Shown: piece after piece, positions 59,261 through 64,000 of the stretch | How positions within the stretch are numbered: position 1 is the first letter of the stretch | Layout of the letters: every line of letters starts with the position of its first letter | DNA from: Acanthaster planci | Lineage: Eukaryota > Echinodermata > Asteroidea > Valvatida > Acanthasteridae | DNA length: 64,000 nt | Assembly: GCF_001949145.1 (NCBI RefSeq) | Contig: NW_019091418.1 | Span: 648,611 to 712,610 of the forward strand | Direction: 5' to 3' | Program-made: the position numbers and the translations under genes | Notes under the pieces: generated by a model | Database searches by the model: none | Told to the model about the DNA's origin: nothing | The model's input: the letters and a program-made list of their open reading frames with translations, nothing else

Positions 59261-60218
59261 TAATCAAAACGTGCCAGCCAGCCAAACTCCAATCACCGAC
59301 GAAATGGGAGTCAGGAAATAGCTCTGCATTGACGAATCAGGTGGGTTATATGTCAACTCAGAAGAACACGCACGTGGCGTTGTCCTCTCTTTTCAACGTG
59401 TCAAACCACTGAACAGGAAGATAAACCGGTACACTCTTTCACTCTGGTTTCGGCGCCGACTTGAAATCAAGTCGTTAGTCGGTCGTGTTTGTCGTCCATA
59501 TGAGCTAGCATGCTCCATCGTTTTAAAATTAGTGCTGAGCCTGTTATTCACCGTTGCCCGCGATCCATCAAAAGTGCCACGCTGATTCGGCCAAAAAGGT
59601 AGAGGACGCGTGGTCATGGGCTGTTCAATACCGGGTTGCGGCTCACCTCGGCCAGCGACTGTGCCCGCCTAATCGGAGAGATATTCATGTCGCAACAATG
59701 TGCTGCATATTCATATTTTCCACGGATAGCGCCGATAGATCACGCTACTCGACAGACTCATCCATTTTATCTATAGGGATGCACACTTATTTTATTAGTG
59801 CCAGTTTCTTTCACATCTTGCTTTAATTTTCTTTTTAAAACGATGCTCAAATTATGTACAAATATTCAACAAAAAATCTAATTTTGTTAAAAGAAACGGT
59901 GCTTTTGTGGTAAATCAACTTTTTTAGAATAATGTAAAAACCCTCTTCAATGAACGAGACTGTGGCTGTTCTGATAGACGTTCAACTGACCAATCGAATT
60001 TCCCCTGAAATAAATATTCATATAATCAGGATTCTTAGACAATGAGAGTGCTCCGTCCAATTTCGGTAGCAATCCCCATATGTTGTGCAGAAAAGGCTTG
60101 CAGATTGTTCAAGTCGGTAATTGGGCACCGCTGATCACGCATATTGGGGAAGGAGGTTGCAGTGACCGTTCCCACGTATCAGTGAACCACGCCGAACCGC
60201 AACGCGATTGCGAGGAAG
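59261..60218. other. Gene-free interval
   Basis: No supported gene. A short frame at 59617 (MGCSIPGCGSPRPATVPA) begins with a CxxxxC pattern but stops at once. A CCAAT box-like CGTCCAATTTCGG lies near 60053. Confidence 0.4.
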
Positions 60219-60254
60219 ATGGACTACCCCCGACCAATTACCGACTTTTGGGGG
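60219..60254 (+). CDS. Orphan candidate first coding exon (weak)
   Basis: An ATG in a good context (GAGGAAGATGG) opens twelve codons, MDYPRPITDFWG, that end directly at a near-perfect donor (GGGG|GTAAGT). The upstream 150 bp is unusually CG-rich for this region. No partner exon was recognised to the right, and the peptide matches nothing I know. It may be a real first exon of an unidentified plus-strand gene, or chance. Confidence 0.18.
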
Positions 60255-60493
60255 GTAAGTCGTGTTCAAATTAGCCATGAGGTGACATTGTAAGACACGT
60301 AGGAAATGTTAGTTGGTGTCACTGTTGTATAATTGATCAGTGTTAATAGTTTTTGGCGTGCACAAAAGCTTTTCAAAGGTAAATGAACGTGTTGTGTACA
60401 CAAGCGGTAGACATATACAGTACGTGCGCCGTGTCTTTTGTACTGTACGAGGGCATGTTATTGTACATGTGTTAACAAAGGAAACAATACTTA

Positions 60494-60644
60494 TAGCGTT
60501 TTCGAAACGAGTGGATTCGTTGAGACTTTTGTTTCGCTGGTTCCCGCAGTCAGAGCTTGAACATGTAGTTTCGAACGCTACTTCAAAATGGCTGGAACCA
60601 GCGAAACCGAAGTCTAAGCCGAATCCACTCGTTTTGAAAACGCT
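60494..60644. mobile_element. Foldback MITE-like element with ~50-bp inverted ends
   Basis: AGCGTTTTCGAAACGAGTGG ATTCGTTGAGACTTTTGTTT CGCTGGTTCC at the left is the near-perfect complement of GGAACCAGCGAAACCGAAGT CTAAGCCGAATCCACTCGTT TTGAAAACGCT at the right. The spacer is about 45 bp. A possible TAT/TC flank does not form a clear duplication. No other copy was noticed in this window. Confidence 0.88.
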
Positions 60645-61965
60645 CTTCTTCATGCGCACAATACAACTTTACTTTGTGCTGCATAAGTGGACGCGCTGTG
60701 TTGACTGTTGGGCAGTATTTTGTATCAGTTGTCAGAGTATTCTTTTCATATTCATTCTGTAGTCCATAGCTGACTTACATGCCCCGACAGCGATTTGGAA
60801 AAAGACAATTAGCTAGAGTTACAACCAGGGTAAGATAGGCTTTTCTCTATTTTCGTCACGGCTGGTAGTGACACGAGCAGTGTATTGGGCTTGATATTTA
60901 TTTAATCAAATTAATCTATGTACAAGTTAAAAAATTATTTTGAATGGAATGTATTGCGTTGACAGGGTTATTTTGATATTTTGGACTGGGCCATCCTTCT
61001 TCACCAAAGACTGAAAAAAATCAGCTGAGTGAGTGTTATCAAATGTCACTTCTCTTAATGAGTGTTGACTATCGGCGAAGGCATCAGCACACAAGCAATA
61101 AATAAACATGTGTATTGTGATATTATATTGCCCTTCTAGATTGGGTTTGTTTGTTGTTTATTTTTTGAACAAAAAGAGTTTCCTCTTGAAAATGACCTGT
61201 TTTTAAAAAAAAAGTAAGACTACCATTTTGCTGTCATCTTCCATATTTTATTTGTTAAAAACCGTGAATACCCATTTAATGTGCCATTTGATTAATTACA
61301 AATTCCAATTATAATGTTCAACAGCGCGGTTAAGCAGATTGATTGGACTCAAAAGAGTGAATTAATTTGCTTCAACCCATTATTCTTGTCTACTAACAAC
61401 AATTACTTTAATTTACAGTTCAAGGTGAAAGTCAGCGTTTTCATAATAATGTAAATCAAGACATTCTTGTGAGTTGTTGAAAGCAGATGACTCTATGAAA
61501 CAGTTTCCAGTACATCATTACAAGTAGCAAATGTTTTGAAGGCTGAATTGGTATTTTGTTTCACCTAAATTCCCAGGAAAAGAATATAGCCGTTTCAAAA
61601 TCTGACCATCTCCTCTCAAGCTGGACTCCATGTCTGGCTCAGAAAAGTATGGTCTAACATTAGTTAATTGATAGACCCCAAAACCATTTCAAGGGCTGCT
61701 TTCCTGTGATATGTCATTTTCTACCTTCAGGATACACATGTATTAGACACTGAAAAGAAATGTCCTTTCATTTAACTGGAGGCTTTAAGACAATTTACTT
61801 CGGATTCGTTTCACCTGACTTCATTTATTTCTAATTGTTTTTTTTTTCATTTGGGAAATTGGCTTTTTTGGATTAAACGATTTAACCCTTCATTCTCCTT
61901 TAAGCTGTGATCCGTTAGAGGTGGTAAAGTGTCGGGTTAGTTTGGACACATTGATGGCTCCCTCT
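60645..61965. other. 3' flank of the second EGF-repeat gene
   Basis: AT-rich DNA with no gene seen. A minus-strand AATAAA (TTTATT at 61824-61829) lies about 140 bp beyond the stop at 61966 and is a plausible polyadenylation signal. Confidence 0.5.
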
Positions 61966-64000
61966 TTAAGGCTGAGGGACACAACAGTACGAATTGATAC
62001 CGTCAACGCAGACAAGACTTCCTATGCAAGTGGTCAATGCGCACTCGTCAATGTCTGAAATAATTAAATGAAATGACAAATTATAAGTAATTTAAACGTA
62101 CAAATTTGTCGATGTTTCTTGTTTGTTAATTAAGAGCCGTTTTTCATCTGTTTTAAGTTGTTTTTTTACAACTCTCAAAGAATGGTACCCGTGTTCACAC
62201 GCAGACGGTCCTGCATGAGAGTAAGTTTTTGGAAACAGTGCAAGACGGAGGAGCCTAACGATAGTGCTCAGAGAAATGATTTGGCATCGGGTATACTTAC
62301 TGATCTCACAGTCTTTTCCTTTGTAACCATCCACACAGTCACATCGGTAATCATTAACCAGATCGACGCAAACCCCTCCATTTAAGCAGGGCTTCACGGC
62401 ACACTCATCGATGTCTGGAAAGAGATGTTAAAACATATACATGGAATCAGGTCAACAGTCAACTTGGTTTTTGACTCCTTGGACCAGTTTAACTCCGGTG
62501 CCCCCACAAAGTCTAAGCAACAATATATATACTGGGTATTAGCTATTTACTCCCTGCTCCAAAGCAAGGATTCATACTTGATTATCTTTGATGAGACTGA
62601 TTGTATGGTATGCAATACATTAATCTGACTTTTAAAACCCAAATCCTTTTGGAACACTTCATTCAAAAATCAGCCTAAAAGTAATTTTAAATATTGTTAT
62701 GTACAAAGCGTCTGGGCTTTATTTCAAAACCAAAAATATGTGGGAACCAATCGAAATAAGATAACTAATCACCGATTGGAAAAACAAAAGAAGACTGCGA
62801 AATTTCTAAACGTTCTACCAGTTTTGCACGCCTACGACTTCGATCTTTGGTAGGTCCTAAGGCCGTAACATTAAATATTCCTCGTTTGGAAAAAAGCCAC
62901 CCTAGCCTTTCTCGTAGTTCAAAATAAAGGTTAGTGGAAACACTGCCTCGAAATGCGTTTACATGCAGGATTTGTTTTTTTAGAGAAAGGCTCAATCTTT
63001 CATTTGATTCCCGTAACACGTCGGAGACTTTAACATATTATGTTGCCAACACATTTGTTCATGGAAATATTATCACAGTTCCAATCAAAAAATTGCTAAA
63101 ACAACATCTCGGTAGATACTTGCATTGGATTCTCAACTACCCCAAAAAAAGCTTTAGTTGCTTTCGTTCGGTGTTGTTTAGAGTAAAAAAAAAATAAAGC
63201 AAATATTGGTTGTTGTCAGCGAGCTGTACATAGTGGCTCTTTTATTTGGACAAAAAATTTGAGCAGCAATGTGTGACAGGTAATAATTTGTGTCTTCATT
63301 TGATGGCTTGTAGTTTATTTGCCGCCAGCACAATCAACAGGATTCATATATTTGGTTTTTCGTTTTACAAATATTTATAGCATAAACATTAGGAAATGCT
63401 GCTTACAGCGAAATCACCTTCTATAGAGATGTAAAGATAATGAAACGAGGAAATTCCCATAAGATATGAGAAAGAGGGATCTGTTTCAGCAGTTACTCAT
63501 TGATTTCACAGCTCTTTCCTTTGAAGCCAACTACGCATTTGCATTTGTAGTCGTTAACCAGATCTGAGCAACTACCTCCATTTTGGCATGGCTGAGATGC
63601 ACAGTCATCAATATCTGCATAAAACATGTTACTGGCATGAGTTTCAGATCTTAAACTTTACTATGGATTTCCCATACAAATTTGATGGTAGAAATATATG
63701 ATAGGGATCTGCCAATCTACTACGTCATGATTTGCTCTTCTAAAATTCCAAAGTATTGATTCTGTATCAAAATGGGGCAAACAGAAAAGTATAAATTTTT
63801 GGAAAAGGAAAAAAGAAATTCAGATATACAATCTAAGAAAGACGTACGAAATTTTCAGGTGCTGTAGGGAATTAATAAACAAGAAAATTGTCGTTACTTA
63901 CTGTTACCACAGTCTTTTCCGTCGAAGCCAACTACGCATTTGCATTTGTAGTCGTTAACCAGATCTGAGCAACTACCTCCATTTTGGCATGGCTGAGATG
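61966..64000 (-). CDS. EGF-repeat secreted protein (gene C), 3' part, runs off the right edge
   Basis: Four EGF exons are visible, in transcript order: 64000-63902 (partial), 63614-63501, 62414-62301 and 62054-61966. Each complete exon is a phase-1 EGF unit. Examples are [16 protein letters not shown] with [10 protein letters not shown] and GKDCEI, and the last exon [10 protein letters not shown] ... NSYCCVPQP then TAA. The start (D/N)-I-D-E/D-C marks the calcium-binding EGF class. The final two exons have exactly the lengths (114 and 89 bp) and close sequence of the final two exons of gene A, so the genes are paralogues. The exon at 63614-63501 lacks a GT donor: after GAAATCA the sequence is ATGAGTAAC, so reading continues to TAA at 63493-63495. 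The reading frame is otherwise open. The N-terminal part, and any lectin domain, would lie beyond 64000. Confidence 0.82.
63531..64000. repeat. Duplicated EGF exon pair with ~70 identical bases
   Basis: The segment running from GAAGCCAACTACGCATTTGC to GGCATGGCTGAGATG appears at about 63531-63600 and again at 63931-64000, identical over the visible length. The flanking intron sequences differ. The last 20 bases of each exon (GGAAAGAGCTGTGAA against GGAAAAGACTGTGGT) have diverged. This indicates either very recent exon duplication or gene conversion inside the EGF array. The window ends inside the second copy, so its full extent is unknown. Confidence 0.92.

Noticed and set aside
59617-59700. 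Second THAP-like start (MGCSIPGCGSPRP)
   Set aside because: Only the first two cysteines fit; the frame stops at once and no later THAP landmarks follow.
1-64000. CRISPR array, operon or prokaryotic defence system
   Set aside because: All confirmed genes have spliceosomal introns and animal domain families. The regular repeats seen are minisatellites or foldback elements without unique spacers.

Overview
This window is nuclear DNA from an animal. Genes are split by GT-AG introns, intergenic and intronic space is large and AT-rich, and the non-coding DNA is crowded with small foldback elements, short tandem duplications and TACATG-rich microsatellite. Tandem EGF / C-type-lectin genes, THAP and Penelope remnants and the repeat style suggest a marine invertebrate deuterostome, with an echinoderm as my best guess. 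That assignment is inference; I could not search a database. All gene models were assembled by hand from codon phase and splice consensus, and each multi-exon model keeps frame across every junction.

Layout. 1-3002: microsatellite and tandem duplications, a ~870-bp long inverted repeat, and a possible first exon (minus strand) of a WD40-like gene. 3003-3465: a probable bidirectional promoter. 3466-12670 (+): a complete nine-exon DHHC S-palmitoyltransferase of the ZDHHC3/7/Dnz1 type (279 aa). 12671-18676: no gene seen, several foldback elements. 18677-25239 (-): a complete four-exon CYP2-clan cytochrome P450 (512 aa) whose I-helix lacks the usual acid-alcohol pair. 25240-37553: about 12 kb with no gene I can support, holding MITE-like elements, a degenerate satellite-like array and gene-free DNA.

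37554-43110 (-): a secreted modular gene with an EGF domain, a C-type lectin domain, an EGF domain, a calcium-binding-type EGF domain and a truncated terminal EGF. 45672-51997 (-): a secreted single-domain C-type lectin (176 aa) with a two-exon signal peptide and an intronic ORF that could make an alternative 96-aa secreted cysteine-containing peptide. Its last intron holds a Penelope-like endonuclease remnant. 55008-57615 (+): a heavily frameshifted tyrosine-recombinase-fold (Crypton-like) gene with a SANT-like C-terminal exon. 59035-59260 (+): a broken THAP domain. 61966-64000 (-): the 3' part of a second EGF-repeat gene, paralogous to the 37.6-kb gene. It runs off the right edge and contains a nearly identical exon pair and one exon whose splice donor has changed from GT to AT.

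Functionally, the genes are a Golgi-type lipid-modification enzyme, a microsomal monooxygenase, and a cluster of secreted recognition or matrix proteins likely to have grown by tandem duplication. The rest is mostly decayed mobile DNA. The observations I rate highest are the conserved five-cysteine truncated EGF tail shared by the two EGF genes, the loss of the P450 acid-alcohol pair, the alternative short secreted peptide, and the broken donor in the EGF array.
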